Below, in pieces: positions 42,847-51,312 of a stretch of 64,000 nt of DNA. The position numbers and the translations under genes are program-made. A model generated the notes under the pieces. The model worked only from the letters and a program-made list of their open reading frames with translations, had not been told where the DNA came from and did not search any database. Source of the DNA: JAUWCL01 sp964599375 (GTDB lineage: Bacteria > Krumholzibacteriota > Krumholzibacteriia > Krumholzibacteriales > Krumholzibacteriaceae); assembly GCA_964599375.1 (NCBI GenBank), contig CAZREW010000012.1:1-64000 (forward strand). The letters are read 5' to 3'. Each line of letters begins with the position of its first letter. Positions within the stretch are counted from its first letter, which is position 1.

Positions 42847-42884
42847 ACTAAACTACTTAAAAAAACCTTGTCAACAGGTTTTTT
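42847..42884 (-). promoter_or_regulatory. overlapping terminator hairpin and promoter
   Basis: On the minus strand AAAAAACC (42877-42884) and GGTTTTTT (42860-42867) form a hairpin whose 3' arm is a run of Ts, a terminator for the upstream NlpC gene. The loop contains a perfect TTGACA (42869-42874), followed 16 bases later by TTTAGT (42847-42852), a candidate promoter for the barrel gene downstream. Confidence 0.5.
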
Positions 42885-42953
42885 AGAAAAAATGATATTT
42901 ATTCCACTGTCGGGCAGTGCGCATTTGGCCGTTTCGTGGCTCAGGCAGGCCTT

Positions 42954-43955
42954 TCAGGGCAATATGTCCCGGGCGAAAAGATAGATGCGCGCGAGCTTCT
43001 CCTCGTAGGCCGGATCGTCCTCCGACAGGCTGTTGACGCGCACATCGCCGTATGAATGGATGAACCTTCCGCCGCCTAGCGATATGGCTACGTGCGTGAT
43101 CCGGCCGCCTTCGCCGAAGAAGAGGAGCGCCGCCTGCGGCAGGTTTCCGGGAGGAGAATCGACGGCGCGGCCGCAAGCCGACTGCTGGTCGGCGTCCCTC
43201 GCGGTCTCTACCCCCTCCATCCTGAAGACCCTCTTGACGAGTCCACTGCAATCGAATCCCTTGGCCGAAGTCCCCCCCCAGACGTAGGGTATCCCGAGAA
43301 ATCCCCTCGACCTGCCCACAAGCGCCCCACTGTCCGGGGGACCCGCCGGCAGCTCCTCGAGCGAGCCAGATTCGATGTATCCAGATCTTCCCCCCGGAAG
43401 TTCCACTTCGACATGACTACCAGTGGTATCACCAGTCGCAATAATTGAACCCGCCGTTATATCGGAGACAGGAAGGCTCCCGGCCTTCGGCTCGGACAGC
43501 ACGTACGCCACACTCTTTCCGACCATCGCGCAGGTTCGATGCCTGTATGCCTCGATCGTCTCCCTCGGAAACTCACCGACGTTCCAGGAGCGCACCCAGC
43601 CGTGATACCCGTCATCGAGCATCACGAGGTACCAGTCACCCCTCGAATCGAGGCGCACCATCGTCTCGCCCATGATCGCCTGGGTGAGCAGCTCGGATGA
43701 ATGTTCCGGCTCCCGCCTCACGTCGACGACGCTTGAGACCGCCCAGAGGACTCCGGAGGAGGATGACCCCGCCAACTCTATCTCCACTCCCTCTGTCGGC
43801 ACAAGCTTCTCGAAGACCTCGCTGCGACTGACCGTGATATGCAGCTTCCCGTGCGAGTCGGTAGCGACCTTCGACCACGATGTCCTCCAGTCAAGCCCGG
43901 CATTCCGGGCCGCCTTGGATATCTCCCCGCTGAGCTTTGCTGCTGAATCTCTCAT
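42954..43955 (-). CDS. YkfC-like cytosolic NlpC/P60 peptidase
   Basis: From the ATG at 43955, behind AAAGGA, the protein is 333 residues. Two SH3b domains (about 68-125 and 140-200) precede an NlpC/P60 catalytic domain with C236 in KGFDCSGLV, H288 in ITHVAI and H300 in RFIHS. Bacillus YkfC has the same architecture and length; that enzyme cuts the gamma-D-Glu-diaminopimelate bond of murein peptides in the cytosol. There is no signal peptide, in line with that role. The gene starts 1 base after the permease stop, linking the peptidase to the importer. Confidence 0.82.
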   Translation of the reverse strand: MRDSAAKLSGEISKAARNAGLDWRTSWSKVATDSHGKLHITVSRSEVFEKLVPTEGVEIELAGSSSSGVLWAVSSVVDVRREPEHSSELLTQAIMGETMVRLDSRGDWYLVMLDDGYHGWVRSWNVGEFPRETIEAYRHRTCAMVGKSVAYVLSEPKAGSLPVSDITAGSIIATGDTTGSHVEVELPGGRSGYIESGSLEELPAGPPDSGALVGRSRGFLGIPYVWGGTSAKGFDCSGLVKRVFRMEGVETARDADQQSACGRAVDSPPGNLPQAALLFFGEGGRITHVAISLGGGRFIHSYGDVRVNSLSEDDPAYEEKLARIYLFARDILP

Positions 43956-43956
43956 A

Positions 43957-44868
43957 TCATCCTTTCGCGTCCCTTGACGGGACGAGCCTGCGCGGATCAA
44001 AGGCATCGCGAAGGCCGTCGCCGACGAGGTTGATCGAACATATCACCACTGTCAGGACGAGGCCCGGAAGGATCGTAAGCCAAGGCGCCGTGCGCATGAA
44101 CGGTATCCCCCTCGAGATCATCCCGCCCCAGCTGGGGTCCGGCGGCTGGATCCCGAGGCCGAGGAAGCTCAGGCTGGACTCGGCCATGATCGTCATCCCG
44201 AGGCCCAGTGTGAACACTATGACAAGAGGAGAGATACATTGCGGAAGTATATATTTTACAATAAGTTTAATGTGCCCGGCTCCGGCGGCCCTCGCCGCCT
44301 GGACATAATCGCGCTCCCTGACCGAGAGGACCTGGGCCCGCACGAGCCTTGCCATCGCCGCCCATCCGACAGCTCCGAGCGCCACACTGAGCGCCGGAGC
44401 GCCCGGAGTTACAACAGCCATTATCGCGATCAGGAGAAGGAGAGTCGGGAAGGCGAAGGTGATGTCAGCGAGCCTCATTACGAGGCTGTCCGTTCTTCCC
44501 CCGAAATACCCGGCCATCGTACCGGCAAGGAGGCCGAGGATCAGGGACAGAGTCCTCGCCGAAAGTCCCACCCCGAGTGAGACCCTCCCACCGTAAAGGG
44601 CCCTCGAAAGGACATCGCGCCCGAAAGGATCAGTGCCGAAGGGATGCTCCGCCGACGGGGCCAAGAGAGAGACCGACAGGTCCATCTCTACCGGATCGAA
44701 CCGCGTGACAATGCCGGGAAGGATAGTCAGGACGACGATCACCGCGAGAACTAGCAATCCCACGGCAGCCGCCCGGTTAGAGAGGAACCTCGCCGCTGCC
44801 TTTTCAGTCTCCCTGCGGCGCCCGCGGACCTCCGCGGTCTTTCCTTTCTGCTCCGCGGCTGTCATCAT
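43957..44868 (-). CDS. DppC/OppC-type ABC transporter permease
   Basis: The 303-residue permease starts at ATGATG overlapping the stop of the DppB gene; either ATG is possible. Family features are HPFGTDPFGRDVLSRALYGG (about 75-94), SFLGLGIQPPDPSWGGMI (about 234-251) and the EAA loop DYVQAARAAGAGHI (about 188-201). A charged cytoplasmic N-terminus of about 40 residues is longer than usual. Upstream codons in the same frame read as DppB in the wrong frame and are excluded. Confidence 0.88.
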   Translation of the reverse strand: MMTAAEQKGKTAEVRGRRRETEKAAARFLSNRAAAVGLLVLAVIVVLTILPGIVTRFDPVEMDLSVSLLAPSAEHPFGTDPFGRDVLSRALYGGRVSLGVGLSARTLSLILGLLAGTMAGYFGGRTDSLVMRLADITFAFPTLLLLIAIMAVVTPGAPALSVALGAVGWAAMARLVRAQVLSVRERDYVQAARAAGAGHIKLIVKYILPQCISPLVIVFTLGLGMTIMAESSLSFLGLGIQPPDPSWGGMISRGIPFMRTAPWLTILPGLVLTVVICSINLVGDGLRDAFDPRRLVPSRDAKG

Positions 44869-45803
44869 CCCTTTGCCCCCTCTCCGCGGATACGGGGGTC
44901 TATGAACCCGTAACTTATATCTACAACTAGATTTACTAGAACGAAGAGGATGGCCATGAAGAGAACCGCGCCCTGGATCACGGGGAAGTCCCTCCTGAGT
45001 ATCGACTGGACGATCAGTCTGCCGAGCCCCGGCCACCCGAAAATCGACTCTGTCAGGACCGAGCCTCCGAGGTAGCTCCCGAAGTCGGTCCCGACTATCG
45101 TCACGACGGGGATCAGGGCGTTCCTGAAGACATGCTTGCCCATCACGGCCCTCTCACCCAGCCCCTTGGCCCGCGCCGTCCTGACGAAATCCTCGGATCC
45201 GGCGTCCAGGAACCCGGCCCTGGTAACCCTCGCCACCGTCGCCATCGAGGCGAAAGAGAGCGTCAGGGCGGGCAGGATCAGGTACCTGACCGAACCTCCT
45301 CCGTAACCTGATGGAGGGAGGATGTCGAGCTTGATGGCGAAGAGCTGTATGAGCAGGAGCCCGAGCCAGAATACGGGGATCGAGACGCCTATGAGGGTCA
45401 GGGCCATCAGCGTCTTTCCCGCCCATGGCACTCGTCCAGAACCGGCGACCACGCCGGCCGCGAGCCCTCCCGCCACGGCGATGAACATCGCCGCCCCGGC
45501 GAGTGTCAGCGTCCGTGGAAACCTCTCCCTGATCGTCTCCATCACCGGCCTTCCCGTGACGAACGACCTGCCCAGGTCGAGCCTGGCGACCCTGCCGAGG
45601 TAATCGACGTACCGGATCGCCAGCGGCCTGTCGAGCCCGAGTTCCCCTCGCAGGCGATCGAGGGTCTCCTCGTCGTATCGCTCGCCTACCAGGGAGAGGA
45701 CCGGATCGCCCGGGATCACGTACATTATCAGGAAAGTGACGGTTACGACCCCGAATAGGATCGGGATGAGCAGAAGCAGCCTTCTGGCTATGTACCTTCC
45801 CAT
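44865..45803 (-). CDS. DppB/OppB-type ABC transporter permease
   Basis: The 312-residue inner-membrane permease shows the DppB pattern: MGRYIARRLLLLIPILFGVV at the N-terminus, GLDRPLAIRYVDYLG (about 55-69), DLGRSFVTGRPV (about 75-86) and EAA loop EDFVRTARAKGLGERAV (about 205-221). It works with the DppC gene it overlaps and with the binding lipoprotein 16 bases upstream. As in the other importer, no ATPase gene is nearby. Confidence 0.88.
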   Translation of the reverse strand: MGRYIARRLLLLIPILFGVVTVTFLIMYVIPGDPVLSLVGERYDEETLDRLRGELGLDRPLAIRYVDYLGRVARLDLGRSFVTGRPVMETIRERFPRTLTLAGAAMFIAVAGGLAAGVVAGSGRVPWAGKTLMALTLIGVSIPVFWLGLLLIQLFAIKLDILPPSGYGGGSVRYLILPALTLSFASMATVARVTRAGFLDAGSEDFVRTARAKGLGERAVMGKHVFRNALIPVVTIVGTDFGSYLGGSVLTESIFGWPGLGRLIVQSILRRDFPVIQGAVLFMAILFVLVNLVVDISYGFIDPRIRGEGAKG

Positions 45804-45819
45804 GATGAGACTTCGCCGC

Positions 45820-47370
45820 CTATCTGAGGGTCACACCGGTGAATCTCTGACCGTTGAAGATAACGGGGATCTCATACCCCTCGAGCCGGTGAGACACGAC
45901 TTCGTACCTGACGGGGAACCAGAGGAATATCCAGGGCGCGGCCTCCATCACCCTCTCCTCCGCCTCCTCGTAAAGCTTCCACCTTTGCGCCGGGTCGCCC
46001 TCCACCGAGGCCAGGTCGAGGATCGAATCGACGGCCGAGTCCGCGAACCCGGACCTGTTCCCCCCTCCACCCCGGTTGCCCGAGTGAAAGAGGGGGACGA
46101 GGAAGTTGCCCGCATCGGGATAATCTGCGTACCAGTCGAGATAGAACGCGTCCGGCGTCCCCCTGTCGACCGCCTGCTTGAACGCGCTCCATTCCCGCGT
46201 GACTATTCTGACCTCGACGCCGGCCCTCGCGAGGAAGGCCTGCACGCTTTCCAGGACCCGCCCCGACTCCGGGTTCTCACGCTGCCATATCTCCATCGAA
46301 AAGCCGTCAGGATAGCCCGCCTCCGCCAGAAGCCGCCTTGCCCCTTCCGGGTCGTACCGGTAGAGAGGCTCCGGCAGTGGGGACTGCCTCAGGCCCTCGG
46401 GCACGATCCCTGTCGCCCTCTGCGCCGCTCCGAAGAGAAGCTGCCCGATGATCATATCGACGTCTACCGCCATATTGAGAGCCCTTCGCACGCGCGGGTC
46501 GTCGAAAGGGGGTTTTCCGTTGTTCAGACCGATGTAAACTATCCTCAGCTCGGGGCTTCTGAGCAGCCGCACGCCCGCCGCACGCCAGAGTTCAAGCTCC
46601 GCAGGCGGTATCTCCAGTATGTCGAGATTCCCGACCTCGAATTCCGCTATCCTGGTCATCGTCTCCGGGATCAGCCTGATCTCTATCCTCGGCGGGCCCT
46701 GCCCCGCGCTTTTTGCGAAAGGGTTCCTCTCGAGGATCAGATCGTCCCCCGACGTCCAGGAGGCGAGCCGCCACGGCCCGCTGCCGACGGGCATTCTCCC
46801 GTAATCCCTGCCCAGGGAATCGGCCGCGCGGGGGGAGACTATTCCCGCCGCCGGCATGGCGAGCAGGCTGAGGAAATGCGCGGCCGGGCTCGAGAGCCTT
46901 ATCACGAGCGTGGAATCGTCCCGCGCCTCTATCCCTGGGCGGCCGCCCCGGCCGGCATGCCAGGCCGGAGCTCCCACGACCGGCTCGAGGACCCACCATC
47001 TCGGAGAAGCGGTCGATGGATCTATAAGCCTCATCAGCGACCGCTCCACATCGACCGCCGTCACGGCGCTTCCGTCGCTGAAACGCGAACCGCCTACGCG
47101 GAATACATACTCCAGGCCGTCCCCCGATATCGACCATCCGCTCGCTGCATCGGGGACTAATGAGCCGTCAGGCTCGAACCTGACCAGGTTCGAATGTATC
47201 AGGGAGCTGACCCATCCGGATGAATAATCCACGGCGAATGCCGGGTCGAGGTTGGTGGGTTCCGTCTCAAGCGCGAGCCGGAGGGCATCAGGCCCTTTTC
47301 CGCCACCGCACGATAATATCAGCAGGGCGGAGATGAGAGGGGCTGTGATAGACAGAAGACGCCTTATCAT
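45820..47370 (-). CDS. family 5 extracellular solute-binding lipoprotein
   Basis: The 516-residue lipoprotein has a signal peptide with lipobox LILSC near residue 18-22. It shares the fold of DppA/OppA: ETEPTNLDPAF (about 36-46), YVFRVGGSRFSDGSAVTAVDVERS (about 90-113) and DPRVRRALNMAVDVDMI (about 285-301). It would capture peptides outside the inner membrane for the adjacent DppBC pair. Together with the YkfC-like peptidase, murein peptides are the most economical ligand guess. Its ATG is 7 bases after the GWxTD gene stop. Confidence 0.87.
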   Translation of the reverse strand: MIRRLLSITAPLISALLILSCGGGKGPDALRLALETEPTNLDPAFAVDYSSGWVSSLIHSNLVRFEPDGSLVPDAASGWSISGDGLEYVFRVGGSRFSDGSAVTAVDVERSLMRLIDPSTASPRWWVLEPVVGAPAWHAGRGGRPGIEARDDSTLVIRLSSPAAHFLSLLAMPAAGIVSPRAADSLGRDYGRMPVGSGPWRLASWTSGDDLILERNPFAKSAGQGPPRIEIRLIPETMTRIAEFEVGNLDILEIPPAELELWRAAGVRLLRSPELRIVYIGLNNGKPPFDDPRVRRALNMAVDVDMIIGQLLFGAAQRATGIVPEGLRQSPLPEPLYRYDPEGARRLLAEAGYPDGFSMEIWQRENPESGRVLESVQAFLARAGVEVRIVTREWSAFKQAVDRGTPDAFYLDWYADYPDAGNFLVPLFHSGNRGGGGNRSGFADSAVDSILDLASVEGDPAQRWKLYEEAEERVMEAAPWIFLWFPVRYEVVSHRLEGYEIPVIFNGQRFTGVTLR

Positions 47371-47377
47371 CGGCCTG

Positions 47378-48709
47378 TCAGATACTCCTCGTATCGTATA
47401 GCCTGTAGAGCCCCGACCCCATCGGATCCTCGAATATGAAGGCGAGCCCCTTGGAATAATAATACCAGATCTTCAACCTGCTGCCGAGTGTCGGACCATC
47501 GCGGTCGACCGTGTTATCGGGCGCACCGTATCGTATATAGACCCTTCCCATGTCGCTTTTCCAGCCAGGGCCAAACTCGGAAAAGTTTTCGAGGGTGAAT
47601 CTCACGCGGCGCAGAAACTCGCTGAGCTCCTCGTTCAGGCCGGTTGTCCTCGTAGGATCCTTCGACTTCCAGTACCGGTTCCATTCATCGACCCGCTGGT
47701 CGGGGGATATCGACCTGAGCCGCTCGACATCGCTGGCGTCCGCCACGTAGCTGAGAAGCTCGAGAGTATCGTCGAAATACATGTCGAACATCGCCCTGCC
47801 AAGCAGCATGGTGAATGTCCCGGCCCTGACGACCTTCTTGGTCGAGTTGGGGATGGATACAGCGGCGGATACCTCGTAGAAGCCCAGAGGCAGATCATCG
47901 ACGTTCATATCGATGCAGAACATCCCCCGTCCCTCATCATCCACATCGAATGTCTGCCTCGTATAGCCTCTCAAATGCTTCTGCGGATCCTGCACCTTGA
48001 CCGCCACTTCCATCCCTCTGCCCGTCCTGTTCTCCATCGGGGACAGGACCGTCCAGCTCATGTGGACCCATCCCTCGAAGCCGATGAAGATATCGCCGGC
48101 CAGATGCCTGTACCCTTCTGGGATATCGGTCGAACAGACGGAGAAGGAAAGCTCTCCCGGCGGAGGCTTCCTCACACCCTTGCCATCCTCCGGTGTGGAG
48201 AAGACCGGATCGGACATCTCGAAGAGCCCGTGTTCCCGTCCGTATATCCTCACTTTCGCCTTGCCCTCGTATTTCAGGGAGGTCTTGACCACCTCGATCG
48301 ATACGTTCACGTCGTAATCCCCCGAGCCGATCGGGATCTTCTTAGTCACTTCCGAAAGCGTCCCGGCGTCGCGCGTCAAATCGTAATCGAGGACAGACAC
48401 CGTCTTTTCGATGACCTCGCCCCTGACCCTGTTTCCCCCGCTGTCGCGAACCTCGATATATATCCTGTATTCGGCCACGTAGCCGGTCGGCTGGCGGAAG
48501 AATACGAGCCGCCTGTAGTCGATCGCTGTGCTGATGACCAGGAGTATGTTTCCCTCGGCATCTATGCTCTGCCTGACGTTAAGCTCGAAAGGCCTGCGGA
48601 CCGACCTCGTGATCCCCTGGCCGGCGGCATCGGTGACACCTCCCTGCGCCGCGAGGACAGCCACGGAGGCCAGAAATAGGGTGACTGTCGCTTTAAGGCC
48701 GCTTCGCAT
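47378..48709 (-). CDS. exported GWxTD-domain protein
   Basis: The 443-residue protein has a signal peptide (about 1-28), two beta-rich middle domains, and a C-terminal GWxTD domain (about 345-443) with the signature FGPGWKSDMGRVYIRYGAPD. GWxTD proteins occur in FCB-group bacteria, usually in envelope loci, with no known function. The ATG follows AGGAGGT. A strong promoter just upstream makes it the first gene of an operon with the binding protein, permeases and YkfC-like peptidase. Confidence 0.85.
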   Translation of the reverse strand: MRSGLKATVTLFLASVAVLAAQGGVTDAAGQGITRSVRRPFELNVRQSIDAEGNILLVISTAIDYRRLVFFRQPTGYVAEYRIYIEVRDSGGNRVRGEVIEKTVSVLDYDLTRDAGTLSEVTKKIPIGSGDYDVNVSIEVVKTSLKYEGKAKVRIYGREHGLFEMSDPVFSTPEDGKGVRKPPPGELSFSVCSTDIPEGYRHLAGDIFIGFEGWVHMSWTVLSPMENRTGRGMEVAVKVQDPQKHLRGYTRQTFDVDDEGRGMFCIDMNVDDLPLGFYEVSAAVSIPNSTKKVVRAGTFTMLLGRAMFDMYFDDTLELLSYVADASDVERLRSISPDQRVDEWNRYWKSKDPTRTTGLNEELSEFLRRVRFTLENFSEFGPGWKSDMGRVYIRYGAPDNTVDRDGPTLGSRLKIWYYYSKGLAFIFEDPMGSGLYRLYDTRSI

Positions 48710-48729
48710 CGATACCTCCTGATATCTGG

Positions 48730-48759
48730 ATTATAGCCATCGCCGTGGTGCGCGGGCAA
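48730..48759 (-). promoter_or_regulatory. promoter of the GWxTD-peptide-importer operon
   Basis: On the minus strand TTGCCC (48754-48759), an 18-base spacer and a perfect TATAAT (48730-48735) lie 20 bases before the GWxTD ATG. The leader would be only about 15 bases. It separates the efflux operon from the importer operon. Confidence 0.55.
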
Positions 48760-48790
48760 GTCATTAGAGAGAGGGGTGGCGGTGGGCGTC

Positions 48791-50062
48791 CTATTCGTAG
48801 TGCAGAGCCTTTATAGGATCCATCCTGGCCGCCCTGTTGGCTGGATACAGGCCGAATATGAGGCCTATCGAAGCCGAGAAGACGAACGCGATGATTATCC
48901 AGATAAACGGCACGGAGTAAGGGAAACTGATCAGCTTCGACACCCCCCTGGCGGCCAGCAGACCGAGGAATATCCCGATCATTCCCCCCGTCCCTGTAAG
49001 TGTAGCCGCCTCGATCAGGAACTGCTGCATGATGTCGTTCCTCCTGGCGCCCAGGGCCATGCGGATCCCGACCTCCCGCGTCCTCTCGGTGACCGATATG
49101 AGCATGATATTCATCACTCCGATCCCGCCCACCATCAGCCCGATCGATGAGATCACTATCAGGACGAGCCCGATATACCTGGTAATGCTGGCCAGCATCT
49201 CCCTGAAGCCTTCGGAAGTCGTGATATAGAAATCGCTCTCCTCCTCTGGACCGAGCTTCCTTGAGGCCCTCATCAGGGAATACACTTCGTCGACCGCCTC
49301 GTCCAGCTCATACTCCGGCTTTACCGTGACTGCCAGCTGGTAATCGTCGAAACGGTAACCGAGATCCTTCTCGTACGTAGTGAAGGGGACCACGGCATAG
49401 TTGTCGCTGATGCTCCCGAAGATATGCTTCCGTGACGCCATGGTTCCGACGACCTCGTACTGGTGGTTCGCGATCTTGATCCACTTGCCTATCGGGTCCC
49501 GGTTCGGAAAGAGGTCCTTCGCGGGGCCGTAACCGAGAACGATCACACGCCTGCTCCTGTCCGTCTCAAACTCGGTGAAGAACCTGCCGGACTCTATCGT
49601 GATGCTGTACATCTCCCCCATGTTGTGGGTCGCCCCGACGACCTGGATCAGGTTGGTCCGCTCGCCCTCGTACCTGAGCACCCGCATCCGTCCCTGCGGA
49701 TCGATATTGAGATCGATGCGGTCACAGCTGACGCAATTCTCCTCGAGGAACCTCATGTCCCCGATGGTCAGCTGCTTGCGCCTGAGCAGGTCGCGCCTGT
49801 CCTGGCCACCGCCCATCGGGTCGAACCTCGAGATGAACAGATAAGGCCTGTTGGCCGAAACGATATCTTCCTCGACCCTCTTGCCGAGCCCCGACATCAC
49901 GGTGACCATGGCCAGCACTGTCGTCACTCCGATCGCCACGCCGACGATAAGGAGCCATGAGCGCATCCTGTGCGTACGGATCACTTCCAGGGCCTGCCGG
50001 AAGTTCTCGTTCCAGATCTGCCCTTTACGCTCGTTGATCGTTTTCTGAGGCGCTGCAGCCAT
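48791..50062 (-). CDS. MacB-type FtsX-family ABC permease
   Basis: The 423-residue inner-membrane protein has a first span (about 35-55), a large periplasmic MacB_PCD domain, and three spans clustered at the C-terminus (about 285-400) with GVMNIMLISVTERTREVGIRMALGARR, the FtsX signature. It is a non-canonical, mechanotransmitting permease, working with the LolD/MacB-type ATPase of the operon. The start is ATG at 50062, with GTG just upstream as an alternative. It overlaps nothing and lies 10 bases after the sister permease. Confidence 0.88.
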   Translation of the reverse strand: MAAAPQKTINERKGQIWNENFRQALEVIRTHRMRSWLLIVGVAIGVTTVLAMVTVMSGLGKRVEEDIVSANRPYLFISRFDPMGGGQDRRDLLRRKQLTIGDMRFLEENCVSCDRIDLNIDPQGRMRVLRYEGERTNLIQVVGATHNMGEMYSITIESGRFFTEFETDRSRRVIVLGYGPAKDLFPNRDPIGKWIKIANHQYEVVGTMASRKHIFGSISDNYAVVPFTTYEKDLGYRFDDYQLAVTVKPEYELDEAVDEVYSLMRASRKLGPEEESDFYITTSEGFREMLASITRYIGLVLIVISSIGLMVGGIGVMNIMLISVTERTREVGIRMALGARRNDIMQQFLIEAATLTGTGGMIGIFLGLLAARGVSKLISFPYSVPFIWIIIAFVFSASIGLIFGLYPANRAARMDPIKALHYE

Positions 50063-50072
50063 CACATCCGTC

Positions 50073-51305
50073 CTACTCGTAGTGCAGGGCGACGACGGGA
50101 TCCAGGTTCGCCGCCTTGCTGGCGGGGTAGGTCCCGAAGATAAGCCCTATCATGAATGTCACTATCAGCCCCGCCGCTATCGACCATGGAGCTATTATAT
50201 ATGGGAGCGGCGAAAGGATCGAGATGATCGCGGCGATCGTGAACCCGATCATTATCCCGACTATGCCGCCGACGAGCGAGAGGGTGATCGACTCGACTAT
50301 GAACTGCCATATGATGTTGGATTTCCTTGCCCCGAGGGCCTTTCTCAGGCCCACTTCCCTAGTACGCTCAGTGACCGAAACGAGCATCACGTTCATCAGC
50401 ACTACACCGCCGACCACCAGCGCGATCGAGACTATGAATATCAGCGCGTTGAATATCGATGTCGATATCTTCTCCCACAGCGAGATGAGGTTCTCGGATG
50501 TCACGATCGCGAAATCGTCCTCCTCCGTAGGCCTGAGGCCGTGCCTTATCCTCATCGCCATGGTCGCCTCATCGACGGCCTGCTGGAGCAGGGTTATATC
50601 GGCTGCCGTTACCTTTATCTCGATCGACGTCCTCGTCCCGTATATCTTGAGAAAAGTGTTTACCGGTATGTATACGAAGCGGTTCTTAGATTCCCCAAGC
50701 ACCGTGCCGAGGTCTTCTACGACCCCTATCACGGTGAAATGCTTCCTGTTTATCTTGACCCTCGAACCTATGGGATCGCCACCGTTCGGGAAGAGCCTGG
50801 TGTAGACCTCCCAGCCGAGGACCACAACGTCCGCCGACTTCTGGTCTTCGAGGCGCGAGATATGTCTGCCGGAATAAAGAGGAACGTCCTCGATCATCGG
50901 ATACTCGTCCGACCTTCCCCTGACAGAGATCCGGTCGGCCCATTCGCTGCGGTAGCTTACCTGTTCTTCGCCGTCCGCGGCGGCGGCCACGTAGGAGGCC
51001 GAAGGTATCCTGTCCCGCACATACTCGACGTCACTGAGCTTTATCCTGGGGTTACGCACTATAGCCTCGAGGAAGGCGTCGAGGTCGGTGATCGCCTCGA
51101 AGAAATTGAACCGCTCTATCGTGAAGACGTTGCTCCCCTCCCCGGCGACCTCCACCTTGACGTAATCGTCTATTCCACCGATCAGCGACACCACGGCGAT
51201 CACCGACATCGTGCCGACTATGTTGCCGAGAAGCGTGAGAAAGGTCCTGAGCTTGTTCTCACGGAGCGCCTTCAGGGCGATATTCATACCTTGAAATATC
51301 AGCAT
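50073..51305 (-). CDS. MacB-type FtsX-family ABC permease
   Basis: The 410-residue sister of the next gene has the same plan: N-terminal ALKALRENKLRTFLTLLG (about 10-27), a periplasmic domain, and the FtsX core VVLMNVMLVSVTERTREVGL (about 297-316). Two diverged permeases in tandem suggest a heterodimeric exporter. Start is ATG at 51305 or 51287; neither has a strong site. It lies 7 bases after the HlyD gene. Confidence 0.87.
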   Translation of the reverse strand: MLIFQGMNIALKALRENKLRTFLTLLGNIVGTMSVIAVVSLIGGIDDYVKVEVAGEGSNVFTIERFNFFEAITDLDAFLEAIVRNPRIKLSDVEYVRDRIPSASYVAAAADGEEQVSYRSEWADRISVRGRSDEYPMIEDVPLYSGRHISRLEDQKSADVVVLGWEVYTRLFPNGGDPIGSRVKINRKHFTVIGVVEDLGTVLGESKNRFVYIPVNTFLKIYGTRTSIEIKVTAADITLLQQAVDEATMAMRIRHGLRPTEEDDFAIVTSENLISLWEKISTSIFNALIFIVSIALVVGGVVLMNVMLVSVTERTREVGLRKALGARKSNIIWQFIVESITLSLVGGIVGIMIGFTIAAIISILSPLPYIIAPWSIAAGLIVTFMIGLIFGTYPASKAANLDPVVALHYE

Positions 51306-51312
51306 GGCCCGG

